A stretch of DNA of 21,864 nt from Bifiguratus adelaidae (taxonomy: Eukaryota > Mucoromycota > Endogonomycetes > Endogonales). The stretch spans positions 1-21,864 of the forward strand of contig MVBO01000196.1 of the NCBI GenBank assembly GCA_002261195.1. The letters run 5' to 3'. Positions 9,691 to 19,432 of this stretch are shown here, in pieces. Under the pieces are notes generated by a model. That model ran no database searches. It was not told where the DNA came from and saw only the letters and a program-made list of their open reading frames with translations. The position numbers were made by a program, and so were the translations under genes. How positions within the stretch are numbered: position 1 is the stretch's first letter; each line of letters opens with the position of its first letter.

Positions 9691-11203
9691 TTACATCTGG
9701 TCATTGCTCGCCGAAATGCTCCAGAACAAAGATGCTTGGTGGGCAAAGTCAGCTTGAAATGACAGAATGCGCAATGCTCACCGTGGCTGACGACGTCCAA
9801 TATGATATTACAGCGCTCCGGTACCCTAAGCGCTAAGAAGACTTACAGTGTTCAAATAAATTTTCTAGAGACATGATCGTTCGAAAAGAGGATGGACGTT
9901 GTTTGATGTATTCATTGGTCCCTAGCGCTTCTGCGGTTGCAACCTGTTGCACCTATTTAGTGAACAACAATATGGTGAATAAGATTATTCCTTTGCGCCA
10001 TCTACATTCGGAAAGCGAGAGCTTTACCTCGTCAGTGAAATCATGCGATACTTCTTCCAAAGGAGGCCACACAACCCCCTTTTCATCGACGTCATCGAGA
10101 TTACAGACCGAGGGCTTTCAATAGTACATAACACTTAGCATTCATCATGAGTACCGCCTTTCCATTCTACTACTTACGCTACAATGTGAGTTAATAGAAG
10201 ATGGATCACCATCATTTCCAAATTTATTGTCCATTGCCAAAGCATCAATTGCCGGGGAATGTGCATAGTGTGTAACGGGCGTCCTATGAACCTTTGTTTG
10301 CAAACAATCAGTATGCTTCAAAGAATGGCAATAATGATATGGTACTTACGGATGCATCAGTGACATCTGACTCTGGTGTCATGACACAATCGTCTTCGTG
10401 GTTGTGCCTTGGCGCCTATAAAGAGTGGGGAAATTGCATCGATATATTCTTTAAAGATATGCAGGCACTTACCACCTCAGGAGCATTAGGTTCATTACTG
10501 GAAATATTTGCATGGCCATTGGATGAAGATTCCCATGGAAAGTGAGGGTGTAAGCGAAAACATGTGATATCCGTGATCGCTTCACCGACTTGGCCTCTGG
10601 CCACCGTCCGTCCAACGCTCTTGGACCATAATCATCATTTGCGATTCCGTCATCATCATAATCGGAAACATGTTGTTCGATTGGTGCGCCTTGATGTGTT
10701 GCCAATGCTGAAACAGAGTGCGAATTTGCGTTAGCATAGGGCTATTTACGATGTAGTGGTAAGCATTAGGGCGGGAAATATTCATCAATACTTTTTGATC
10801 TGACAGAGTCATCTGGATACGGTCTGGCTCCACGCATATTGTCCGTACTAGAAATTCCGGCATTGCCTTCTGCGTCAGCTTGCGAGCCCTGCTGCACCTA
10901 TTATAGACAGGCTATTGAGCTTTTTTTTTTGTGATTCATGTTCATGTAACAACTGACATTGCAGGCAGGTGCCTCGGAGTCGACTTGCATTGAAGTTGAC
11001 GATTGCTCCCCATTGGCCTGGTCAGAAATGTGAATGTCGAGAGCTTGAGTTTGAGGACCAGCGTGGGCGCGATCCCATTCGCGTTTCTTCAGTCTTGCTT
11101 GCTCTCGCGAATGTGCACAAGCTGCTTCCACTCCGAACTCCTCACGTATAGCTCTAGTCCGTGCCAGGCTCTGGCGGAATGTCCCTCTTGCTCTAGGTTG
11201 CAT
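9691..11203 (-). CDS. Candidate nine-exon gene, unknown function (intron-dense, one acceptor damaged)
   Basis: No long ORF shows it, but minus-strand exons join in frame across fungal-type introns. Exons: 11203-10958, 10897-10792, 10707-10586, 10532-10473, 10415-10350, 10291-10178, 10114-10028, 9952-9847, 9752-9691; 969 nt, 322 residues. Most introns (53-94 bp) have good donors (gtaagt three or more times) and pyrimidine-rich or tag/cag/aag acceptors; junction phases agree at every joint. The exception is the intron 10585-10533, whose 3' end reads ccatgg where ccatag would fit. The protein starts basic and helical (REQARLKKREWDRAHAG at about 53-69), then becomes acidic and Ser/Asn-rich (SDYDDDGIANDDYG), with no recognised domain, signal peptide or membrane segment. 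An open frame 11254-11585 splices into it through a textbook 49 bp intron (11205-11253) and could be a further 5' exon or leader. The last exon is the least certain. Function unknown; it may be a decaying gene. Confidence 0.45.
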
Positions 11204-12123
11204 TCTATGGAAATAGTATCGGGATATTAGAGTTAGTCTTATAGTAAACTCACGTCGTCGTTGTTATCTTTTTAGAAGCACTCTGTGCTACATGCCATGC
11301 AAAGGTTTTTACAACACTCTTAGTGTGAGACCCTATAGTACAGACTCCCCAAGACTGCAAAGCTGCACGCCAGTGACCCCGAAGAGCTGTAGAGCTGTGT
11401 GCAGTAGTGGCTCCGAAAGCAGTGTAGCATTGACCCCGAAAATCTCTACGGTGCCGGTACAGTATGCGCTGTACTACTTCACGGAAAGCCCTAAGAATGA
11501 CTTGCCGCTCTCGGATGTACTGTCCAGTACAGCTCGTTTGTCCCGCTATTGCCGATAGTGTAATGGACTCTTTGCTTTTATCCACCTTTAGCTTTCACCG
11601 GAATAAAACACATCATTTGGACCTTTGGATCGCATTTGATTCAGTTACGAGGAGATGGTTTCTCTCATATGATATGGAAAGACGATAACGAAGATGAAAT
11701 GCGATGCTTGGAACCGGACGGAGTGACGAGCCTGCAAGACGATCTATGGCAAACAATACTCGCCCATCCTGGCCCCTTGGTCGTTATTCTTGAGACGCAT
11801 TTTTGGCGACGTGACGACAACGGGCAAAAAGGTGGTTGTATGGGCAATCTTTCGGGGAGCAGGTGGTAATCATCTGGTGGTATATGTAGCCTTTTCCAAA
11901 TGTAGGCTTGAAGCTGCGGCTTTTGACTGTGTAACGAGGAACTTTTTAGAATTTAGTGATCTTTGAAAATGCGCAGTCGCAACGCACGCGTTGTGGGATC
12001 CAAGAAACGCTGGCCGGGCGTGAGAATACGTCAACGCTTTCGCACGCTTCACAGAAAACGCATCGCCTCGACCTAATATTTATGTGCAAAACTATCCAGC
12101 CCTGCGTATCACAAACAATACAT
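11204..12123. other. Upstream region: possible extra minus-strand 5' exon, otherwise no supported gene
   Basis: On the minus strand 11585-11254 is open, has no ATG, and ends at a gtgagt donor that joins in frame to the exon starting at 11204 (branch-like gactaac, acceptor ccatag). It could be an internal exon of a longer gene or untranslated leader. Within it TGACCCCGAA occurs at about 11374 and 11431, with a related TGGCTCCGAA at 11408. Further right a plus-strand frame without ATG (about 11727-11963) and a minus-strand ORF (11665-11847) show nothing I recognise. The rest should hold the GST promoter. Confidence 0.4.
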
Positions 12124-12130
12124 TATAAAA
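12124..12130 (+). promoter_or_regulatory. TATA box of the GST gene
   Basis: TATAAAA at 12124-12130 lies 55 bp before the ATG at 12186, a normal spacing for a fungal TATA-containing promoter. No other regulatory site is evident. Confidence 0.45.
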
Positions 12131-12185
12131 TCCAACAAATGCAACTCATACCTTGGTCTTTAACACACTAGTCGATTCTTCAACC

Positions 12186-12890
12186 ATGAACCCAATCCTT
12201 TCTAAGTACAACATCGAGCTCGAGTACTTCAATTGCCATGCTCGAGCAGAGTTTATTCGCATCTACCTGCACGACCACGGCGTCCCCTTCACGGACCTCA
12301 GACGCACCCGGCCTGAGTGGCACACCATCAAGAGCGATCCGGAAAAGTTCACTCCGGAGCGGTACCCCTTCGGCCAGATGCCCGTTCTCCGCCTCCTGAG
12401 CAAGGATACCGGAAAGGTGGAGGAGACGATCAGCGGGAGCCTCGTCATCCTCGGCTTCTTCCAGGGGCCTCCTGATAGGGGTTTCAAGAGCGGGATGATC
12501 ATCGACGGGGCAAACACTATGGAGGAGCAAGTGTGGGACTCGACGTGGAATCCAGACTGGGACTCGTCAGAGGAGATTGCCAAGTTGGCAAAGATGGTCC
12601 AACGATTCCTTGGGTATATTGAGCGACTGCTAGACGGCTCGTACGAGCCCCTCCTTTGGGACGGAAAGAACCTCACGGCTGCCGGCGCAATCACGCTCCA
12701 GGCGCTGGTCACCGCCGCGTTCTTCATGAAAGACGGTGAGACTTACCCACCTATTCTCGATGCATTCTACAAGAAGGTCAAGGCGTCCTCCAAGGCGTGG
12801 CCGTACCTGACGAGCGAGGACCATTCTGAACAGAGGCTTTGCATGTCAGAATATGCGACGATCGATCGCTTGCATACGCGAATTCTTTAA
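12186..12890 (+). CDS. Glutathione S-transferase-like protein, sigma-class flavour
   Basis: A 234-residue intronless protein of ordinary GST length. The N-terminal thioredoxin-like domain (about 8-92) starts with LEYFNCHARAEFIRIYL, the sigma/alpha-class pattern in which Tyr (Y14) activates glutathione and the Arg-Ala-Glu triplet follows. GQMPVL at 63-68 contains the cis-proline loop that binds the glutathione backbone. The ISGSLVILGFF stretch at 82-92 corresponds to the usual Gln/Glu-Ser-x-x-Ile motif, although the residue before Ser is Gly rather than Glu/Gln. The C-terminal half (about 105-230) is helical as expected. By family it conjugates or isomerises electrophiles in the cytosol; a detoxification or biosynthetic role cannot be told apart. 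The start is the ATG at 12186 just before the homology; the frame is open upstream to 12153 without an ATG. Confidence 0.8.
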   Translation: MNPILSKYNIELEYFNCHARAEFIRIYLHDHGVPFTDLRRTRPEWHTIKSDPEKFTPERYPFGQMPVLRLLSKDTGKVEETISGSLVILGFFQGPPDRGFKSGMIIDGANTMEEQVWDSTWNPDWDSSEEIAKLAKMVQRFLGYIERLLDGSYEPLLWDGKNLTAAGAITLQALVTAAFFMKDGETYPPILDAFYKKVKASSKAWPYLTSEDHSEQRLCMSEYATIDRLHTRIL

Positions 12891-13313
12891 AATTGACTTT
12901 TTGTCTTCTTTGAGGGTGTCTTGGATGCGAGGTGTTTATGTCTACTCTGTTGGCGGGTTGTTTACCAAAATATGCCTGTCTCTTATCTGATAGCTGTTCT
13001 GAATACGTATGAGCGACTGACAAGAACAGTCTGTGAGTAGCAAATCTGTAACACTTTCACTAAAAAATAAATAAAAGACATGATATTTTGATCTAATACT
13101 ATAATGCAGATACGGGTTTTTAATCAATTGAACCAAGCATAGTCTCCCCTCTCTCGTCCAAATGCAAGTCGTTTGATTGTGGCGAGGAGAAGCAGAGATA
13201 CCGCTTTCACAAGCTATCAAGGGTATGCAGACGCAGAAACACTGGATACAATTCGCTACATGCCAAAAGATCCCAGAGTCGCTAATCTTCTAATCCCTGG
13301 CAAAATACAGTAT
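12891..13313. other. Convergent gap between GST and Zn2Cys6 regulator
   Basis: 420 bp between two 3' ends. An aaaaaataaataaaag stretch (about 13061-13076) could act as an A-rich processing signal for the plus-strand transcript, though it lies about 170 bp past the stop. No coding sequence is supported. Confidence 0.4.
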
Positions 13314-15172
13314 TTACAAGGGAGCAGGCTGCGCCATAATAAGCGCCTCGAGCGCGTCCCAGCCATTAGAGAACAAGAAATCAACGTCTTGGGCCACAGC
13401 ACTCTCCTGCTGAGTGTGCTGATGGAGCCGGCCACGCAGGACCTCCAACACGATGGCGTAGCGTCGCGCAATAGAGCTTGTCATTGCCTTCTCGCCAATA
13501 ATGCGCTGGCATTCACTCGCCAGCTGGAGGGATTCGTCGTCGACTTCACCATACATGGCAAGCACATAAATCACGGTGACAGCGCAAAAGCCAATATAGG
13601 TTTCGTACTTGCGAGAAGTATTTAGACTGGTGCTACATAATCATCCATCCTTTGGCACTTACCCAGAACGCCTCTGTAATATCATGCTCTCTTGCAAATG
13701 CCAGAACAGAGCTGATGGCCATTAGAGCCGCATCTCCGCATCGCTTGCTCGCTACGCTTCCTCTTGTTGTAGCAGCTATGAACGGTCGATAAACAATTAT
13801 CACCGCATGCGCATGCGCGAGGTTGAGTATGTTTGATTGCCTGCTTGTAAGGTACAGGAAGCACCTTTTTACCATAAAACTGCTCACCTCCGAAATAGCC
13901 CCTCCAGACAGTTCGGATCCAACTTTTGAGCATTCAAAAACGCAGGAAGCTCCTCCTTCCAGACGCAAATCTCCCTGTATAGGTTGTCCGCGGTCGCGAG
14001 CGTACCACTAGTTGCAATAACCGGCCCATATAGCAGCCGCATAGCTCTTCCAAGTATCACAGCTAGTTCGGCGTGGTAACGTGGCGCTAGGAGCGATTTA
14101 TCCAACTCGTTGGTGTCGGACGACAGCTCCGGAAAAGATTGGTCCACATCTTCGTCGTGAATAGCGCATGGCCTGCCGAAATAAACGGCCAAATATCTAT
14201 CAAGAATATAGATCGCCGTCCACAGCTGGCGTTGGAGGAGGTGGAGATTCTCATCGTCTACCTTGTGCAATCGCCGGTGCAAACCGAGCGCCTGAGCGTC
14301 CCGCACGACGACGCCAAACAGCGTCCAAGCTGCGTTTGCTCTCGAGCTCGACAAATTGTATAGCGATCGAAGCAAATCCGCCTGTACTTTTATGAGAGAC
14401 AACTGCACACCCTTGAGATGTCTCTCGGCGGCTTGAAAGTAGCGAATGCTGTTCGCCGTTCCGCAGTGCGGCTTCTTGACGCCATCCGCACCCCAAGCAA
14501 AGATGAGAAACAAGACGGCGGCACGGGATGGATCCAAACTGACAGGGTCCGCGTATAACTTTTTCAGGCTCTTTCCAATCTCCTGTGGGTCCAAAAAACG
14601 ATAGGTGGGCGAGTTAAAGTTGAAATATCTGTCTACAAGCTCTTTGGCGACCGGCTCTGGTGGCAATATGAACGATGCAACCTCAAAGTCTGGAAACTCC
14701 CGATCGCCGATCCGATATACCGCCTCATTCACGTCATTGTCTAGCGCCTCCTGCGCCTGCCGGAGGAACGATATGTTGCTGGACGAGCCATAGTACGAAT
14801 CCGGCGGTGCGTCCCTAGATGCGAAAGCGGCGCTTTGCTCTCGGGACGTGGAGCTCGACGGCGTATCTTGCACATTGCTCTGTCGTCTTTTGTCCCGTTT
14901 GTAGGGGAGCTCATATGTGCACCTCCCGCCGCGTGAACGAGCGCATCTTGCGCATGGCGTTCCTCCCGAGCATTTGTACTTGTGTCTGAAAGTCCGAGGT
15001 CTAAGATAACATGCGACCAAGACGCAAGATAATCTACTCACCTTCGGCAGAAATCGCACGCCTGCCAAACCTTATAGTGCTTACGGAGAGTCCTTTGTGG
15101 TCTGCTGGCGGGTGCGTCCTCGTGAAGCAACAAGTTAATTGCTGATCTGCTTGTTGGATCTTGCGTTGACAT
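13314..15172 (-). CDS. Zn(II)2Cys6 transcription factor with fungal-specific TF (MHR) domain, four exons
   Basis: Exons read on the minus strand: 15172-15042, 14985-13888, 13840-13663, 13607-13314; 1701 nt, 566 residues. The first intron (14986-15041, gtgagt..tttcag) interrupts the zinc cluster; splicing restores QACDFCRRHKYKC followed by PCARC, giving C39-x2-C42-x6-C49-x5-C55-x2-C58-x7-C66. The second intron (13841-13887) has cag or, 3 nt earlier, aag as acceptor, both in frame; the third is 13608-13662 (phase 0). The middle is a fungal_trans domain: FLDPQEI, FAWGADG, LFGVVVRDAQALGLHRRLH, then RQLWTAIYILDRYLAVYFGRP, with a further helical exon reading HAVIIVYRPF. An in-frame ATG at 15184 would add four residues. 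By family it is a nuclear regulator binding CGG triplets. Position next to a glycosidase and transporter suggests it is their pathway regulator (inference). CCG-N4-CCG lies in its own upstream region (15201-15210). Confidence 0.88.
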
Positions 15173-15380
15173 GTCCGGATTCATTCCGGTTCACGATTGT
15201 CCGAGTGCCGGGGATCCGAGGTGGGGATTTCCGTTTCAGCCATATCCAACCGTCCACATACGATTGCCTACGAGTCACAGCATAAGTGTATTCAGTGGGC
15301 CAACAACTCGGACCGCTCTCTCGCGCACACAGCAGGCTGCGAAGATACTCCATATTCTACAAACATGCAAAATCTATCTT

Positions 15381-17309
15381 CTACTTGGATTCAAGCAAAA
15401 CCTTTGAAACCATGGCGCCCGGCCAGCTGAACCAGTGCTTGCTTGTGACCACACCTGTATCCTGGTCTACCGCTTCCGCATAAAGTCCGTCCCATTGCAC
15501 TGTCTTGAGCAGTCGCTCTGTCGTCTTCTTCCTCATCTGAGCGGCGTTTGTGATGATCGCGTAGAGTAGCTGCTGACTGTCACCAAGTGGCCAGGCATTC
15601 CTCGTGTGAACAGACCCGAGCCCGCCATACGTTCCCTCGAAGAACGCCTCTTTGTTCTCGTTGGACAATCCAAATGCAAATAAATTCCTCCAGGCCTCAT
15701 CCTCTGCCGAGCAGAAACCCCAAACTGGCGCATAGACGCTCGGAATGTCGTTCGCATCATGATAGAACTGGTAGTGGCCTTCGAGGTCCGTCAGGTAGGC
15801 GAAGATGGGTCTCCCTTGGTACGACGTGGTGAAATGTTTGAGAGTGTCCTGTCGAACATTTTGCGCCCAGTCAGCAACATTTGTAGATATGCCCGGTAAT
15901 TTCTCGAGTTTCTTCAGCGTATGCCACACTAACACGTGTGAGGAAAAGTGATACGGGTAGATAACTTCGTCGTCTCCTGGTGTTTCTTGTGTTGAAAAGA
16001 GCCAGGCGTTTGGTGCTTTGAATTGTTGGATACATGTAAGGCTGTCATCTATGTGACCAACCAGGCTGCTGACGATACCATCTTTATCGCCGAATGTATC
16101 GTAGAATTCCACCAGTTCTAAAAGCGGGTAGCACTGCTGATCAAGCTGGTAGACATTATGCAGGACCTCACCGCTTGCAAGGTAAGAGCGACCCCAATAG
16201 CCTTTCGGGCGTGAGGCTCCAAAGACCCAGATGAGATGTCTCTGCATAATCTCTTGCATACGCTGCTTCCAAGCGTTTCGGTACGGGGCAGCAAAAAGCT
16301 CGTCAGCCCGCTTGTATACTTCATGGACATAGGCAAGTTGATAGCTTGAACGGTTAACTTTTCAGATCGCTGTCTCAAGGGCAAGCACTTACTAATTGTC
16401 TCTTGTCCACCCAAGAGGAAGCACTTGATGATCCGTTATAACGCACACCCCCTTATCTGCTGCGTCGAGAGAGCAGTTGGAGAGGATGTACTCGAGGTTT
16501 CGGCGGAGAATCATATCCCGGGCATCACTGAATGGTGGCAGCCAACCGCGACGAGAAGCCAATGCGTCAATGACCAATTTCTGACACGATTCATAGTCCG
16601 GTATCCTCTCCTTTAGACCCTCGTGGAGCGAAAAAGCGGCCGTAATGATGCACTCGGTAGAGGAAGACAGCTCGATAAACCCTTGCCCGGATGAACGCGG
16701 TTGTCCGTCTATCCACAGTTTTGACTCAAACATTGCCGGCAAGTTTTGGTTTGAGACCGTCCAACTTTCCTCGGTCACGTTCTCTTGACGGTGCTGGAGA
16801 GGCATAGCGCAAGGGCTCACCTCTGTCAAACATGAGTATGCAGCTCGATTGACGTAGACATCCTCGCGAAAGGAATAGGTAACCTTCTTTGTCGTATTTG
16901 ACTTATTCTGCAACCTCAAAATGTTCAAACATATCCCATCCTGCATCACGAACAACGAGTCATAGCCCTTTGCTTTTGCATTTGGCCATGCTCCATCGAT
17001 GTAGCTCCATTCCAACTCTTCTTCTGTCGAGAGGAATAATCCGAATCCAGCAGTGGCCGATCCCATCAATTCCAGCGGTTTCGCACGATACTGCCGCACA
17101 AATGGCGTGTCATAGTGCTTTTCATGAGGAAATTGCGGCCAGAGAGCAGCAATGATGTTGCCGTGTCTGCTATGAAAGGCGTTCAGCGTAACAAACCTCC
17201 CGTTTGGCAAAAGTGAGGCGGAGAAGCCGTTGTTGCCAAAGTCGATTGGTTTACGCTGATTGCTCTTGAGGAGATTGTACACAGACTGCTGCACATCATC
17301 GACCGTCAT
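15381..17309 (-). CDS. GH125-like six-hairpin glycosidase with N-terminal extra domain, two exons
   Basis: Exons 17309-16393 and 16344-15381 with a 48 bp intron (16345-16392, gtaagt..ttcaag) give 626 residues. The splice falls inside a key motif: LGWTRDN (299-305) joined to YYQLAYVHEV, which resembles the MWLRDS(x)Q active-site segment of GH125 exo-alpha-1,6-mannosidases. The C-terminus has GGLGSVHTRNAWPL (546-559; compare GGIGSPHT..WPM) and HWFSWPGAM (609-617; compare the WFAWAN motif). Together these place it in the (alpha/alpha)6 six-hairpin superfamily, nearest to GH125. Residues 1 to about 270 form an extra, probably beta-rich domain (FGNNGFSASLLPNGR..) not present in minimal GH125 enzymes. 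No signal peptide is visible, so it probably acts inside the cell on an imported substrate. TATATA at 17359-17364 may be its TATA box. Substrate unknown; a GH15-like glucoamylase relationship is the main alternative. Confidence 0.72.
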
Positions 17310-17768
17310 GATTGTTCGATACGAAGATGAAGATACTTTGGATTAGAATTGAATGCGGTATATATTGGATTCCGTCCATCCTTTTTAGCCAATATAAACA
17401 TCGAACTTGGGGGCCGGCGTCGGCGTGCGGGGAGTGCGGAGTTGCTAGCACTTTGCCGCCATCCGTATCCGTGCGTTCATCCGATGTCCGATCTTCGACT
17501 GCCCTTTCCCACGCCGGGATGCCCCTTTGGGTGATGCCCGCCGGCCAGCCCAGCTAAGTCGGATACGTCAGCGAGCGTAGAAATCCCGCACACTGAGCTG
17601 GAACAATGTGAGTCATATGACTAAAAGCGGCCCTCTTCCTGAGACATTCCAAAATAGTTGAAACATCCCGAACGTCCGATATCCGACCTTCTTTTCTTTC
17701 CCCACACCCACACATACAAAAAGAATGCGGGGTCAAGACGAAAGGGAACCGACCCCAGCCATCGAACA
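17310..17768. promoter_or_regulatory. Divergent promoter shared by GH125-like gene and MFS transporter, with paired TCCGAT elements
   Basis: The 459 bp between the two start codons holds two near-identical elements on the plus strand: TCCGATGTCCGATC at 17480-17493 and TCCGATATCCGACC at 17675-17688. Both are direct CCG-N4-CCG arrangements (CGG-N4-CGG on the other strand), the kind of triplet pair bound by Zn2Cys6 proteins. TATATA at 17359-17364, read leftward, suits the GH125-like gene; CCAAT occurs at 17389-17393. The transporter side has a CT-rich tract (about 17689-17712) and no clear TATA. Confidence 0.45.
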
Positions 17769-19432
17769 ATGAGCAAATCCGTCGTGACGACTGTTAAATA
17801 TGCTATGGAAGAGGAGTATCCAGCCAAGAATGCCAGCGTAAAAGGCAGCGCTAACATCTTGCCCGCCACAAGTTGGAGTCCATCTCCAGAAGATGCCGCT
17901 AAGGAGTATGTACACGATGTTATGAGCTAATTGTGAACGTCCATTGCTTACATTTGACATAGGCGAGCACTCAATCGCAAGCTTGACATCTTCCTTCTCC
18001 CCTTCATGTCGCTTCTCTACCTCTTTAGCGGGCTGTAGGTTCATTCATTTTCTGCGTAACTCGTTGCTCATTTGGAACTAGCGACCGCGGCAACATTGGG
18101 AATGCACAGACCGATGGCTTTTCCCAAGACGTTGGCTTACCAGCTGATGCAATAAACAATGCTACCACTCTGTTCTTTATCACTTTTGTCATTTTCCAGC
18201 CAATCTCTGCCGGACTTGGAAAGAAGGTTGGCCCAAACCTGTGGATCTCGATCATTATGATATGTTGGGGTGGTAAGTTGGACAATAAGCCTTGAACCTC
18301 GAGCAGTCGCTAAAATATAATACTTCTAGTGCTTACATTCGCAAATGCCTGGACCAAAAGTAACGGCATGTTAATCGGTCTTCGTCTCAGTATTGGTCTG
18401 TTTGAAGCTGGATTCTATCCGACCGCGGTCTTTTACCTCTCAACTTTCTATCCGCGCTTCCAACTTGCTCAGCGCATCGGCTACTTTTATGGCATGTATG
18501 CAATTGCCGGCGCCTTTTCTGGAGCAATTGCTTTTGGAGTCTTTCAGATCCACGGAAGTCTCTACGGGTGGCAGTACCTCTTCATCATCGAGGGATCACT
18601 AACCATGTTCATGTCGATTGTCGGTCTCATCTATCTGCCAAAAGGTCCGAGTACCGCCTGGTTTCTCACGGCTGAGCAACGCGAATATGCGGCTCATCGC
18701 ATGGCGGTCGACTCCGCCCTTTCCGAGCAGACTACCCTTACTCGTCGCGACATTGTTGAGACAATCCGGGACTGGAAGTTCTGGGCGGTGCTGCCCTTCA
18801 ACATCTTTGCAAGCTGCCCAAGTTCTGCCTTCAGCGTCTTCCTCCCGCTCGTTATAAATGGTATGGGCTTCAGCGGTCTGCAGTCGAATCTCATGAGTGT
18901 TCCACCATATCTCCTCGGTGCGATTGGTCTCTGGATCTTTGCCTACTCGTCGGATCATAGACAGGAGCGTGGCTGGCACATTGTTGCTGCCTTGATCGTT
19001 CAGCTCATTGGTCTCATTCTCGTCGTCGTCATTACAAGTCCCATTCCAAGGTACATCTGTCTCTGCATTCTTCTCTTTGGTTCGTACGCCAGCGCCCCGC
19101 TTACCATCGCCTGGCTCTCTGGAAATACGCCCGATCCCGGTATGCGATCCCTCGTTCTGGGTGTCAACGGCTGGGGTAATCTCGCCGGAGTCATCTCCTC
19201 TGAGCTCTTCCGCAGTGAATTTGCTCCACGATATCTGATTCCCTTCTATGCGTCTTTGGGCTTCATAGGTGCGTCTATTGCCGGCTATATTGGCTATAGG
19301 TATCTCCTGGCTGCCGTGAACAAGCGAAGATATAGCGTGGTAAATGGATGGACGCCCGAGCAGATCGAGGAAGAGCGTGTTAATGACATACGCTACGGAG
19401 ACAAAAAGTATACTTTTGTTTACGATTTATAG
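17769..19432 (+). CDS. MFS transporter, anion:cation symporter (DAL5/allantoate-permease) family, four exons
   Basis: Exons 17769-17905, 17963-18034, 18082-18272 and 18330-19432 (introns of 57, 47 and 57 bp, all gt..ag) give 500 residues, the normal length. The diagnostic stretch YLFSGLDRGNIGNA spans exons 2 and 3 and is the TM1/loop signature of the ACS family. LRLSIGLFEAGFYPTAVFYLSTFYPR in exon 4 is the TM4 region with the conserved Phe-Glu-Ala-Gly-x-x-Pro. GWQYLFIIEG and the PGMRSLVLGVNGWGNLAG segment also fit. About 12 membrane helices are visible, with a cytosolic N-terminus of about 50 residues and a hydrophilic central loop (around STAWFLTAEQREYAAHRM). ACS members import small organic anions such as allantoate, nicotinate, pantothenate or sugar acids by proton symport at the plasma membrane. 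Divergent pairing with a glycosidase suggests import of its substrate; which one is unknown. Confidence 0.9.

Noticed and set aside
9847-10897. Duplication of a 106 nt exon (10897-10792 versus 9952-9847), both starting Val-Gln-Gln
   Set aside because: The resemblance ends after the first few codons; equal length is probably coincidence.
11374-11440. Degenerate TGACCCCGAA repeats as a possible tandem array
   Set aside because: Only three imperfect units at unequal spacing (34 and 23 bp); too weak to call a repeat array.
13884-15068. A 394-residue uninterrupted reading of the second Zn2Cys6 gene
   Set aside because: That frame reads through intron 1 and loses the first two zinc-binding Cys; the spliced form restores a perfect zinc cluster and continues through three introns.
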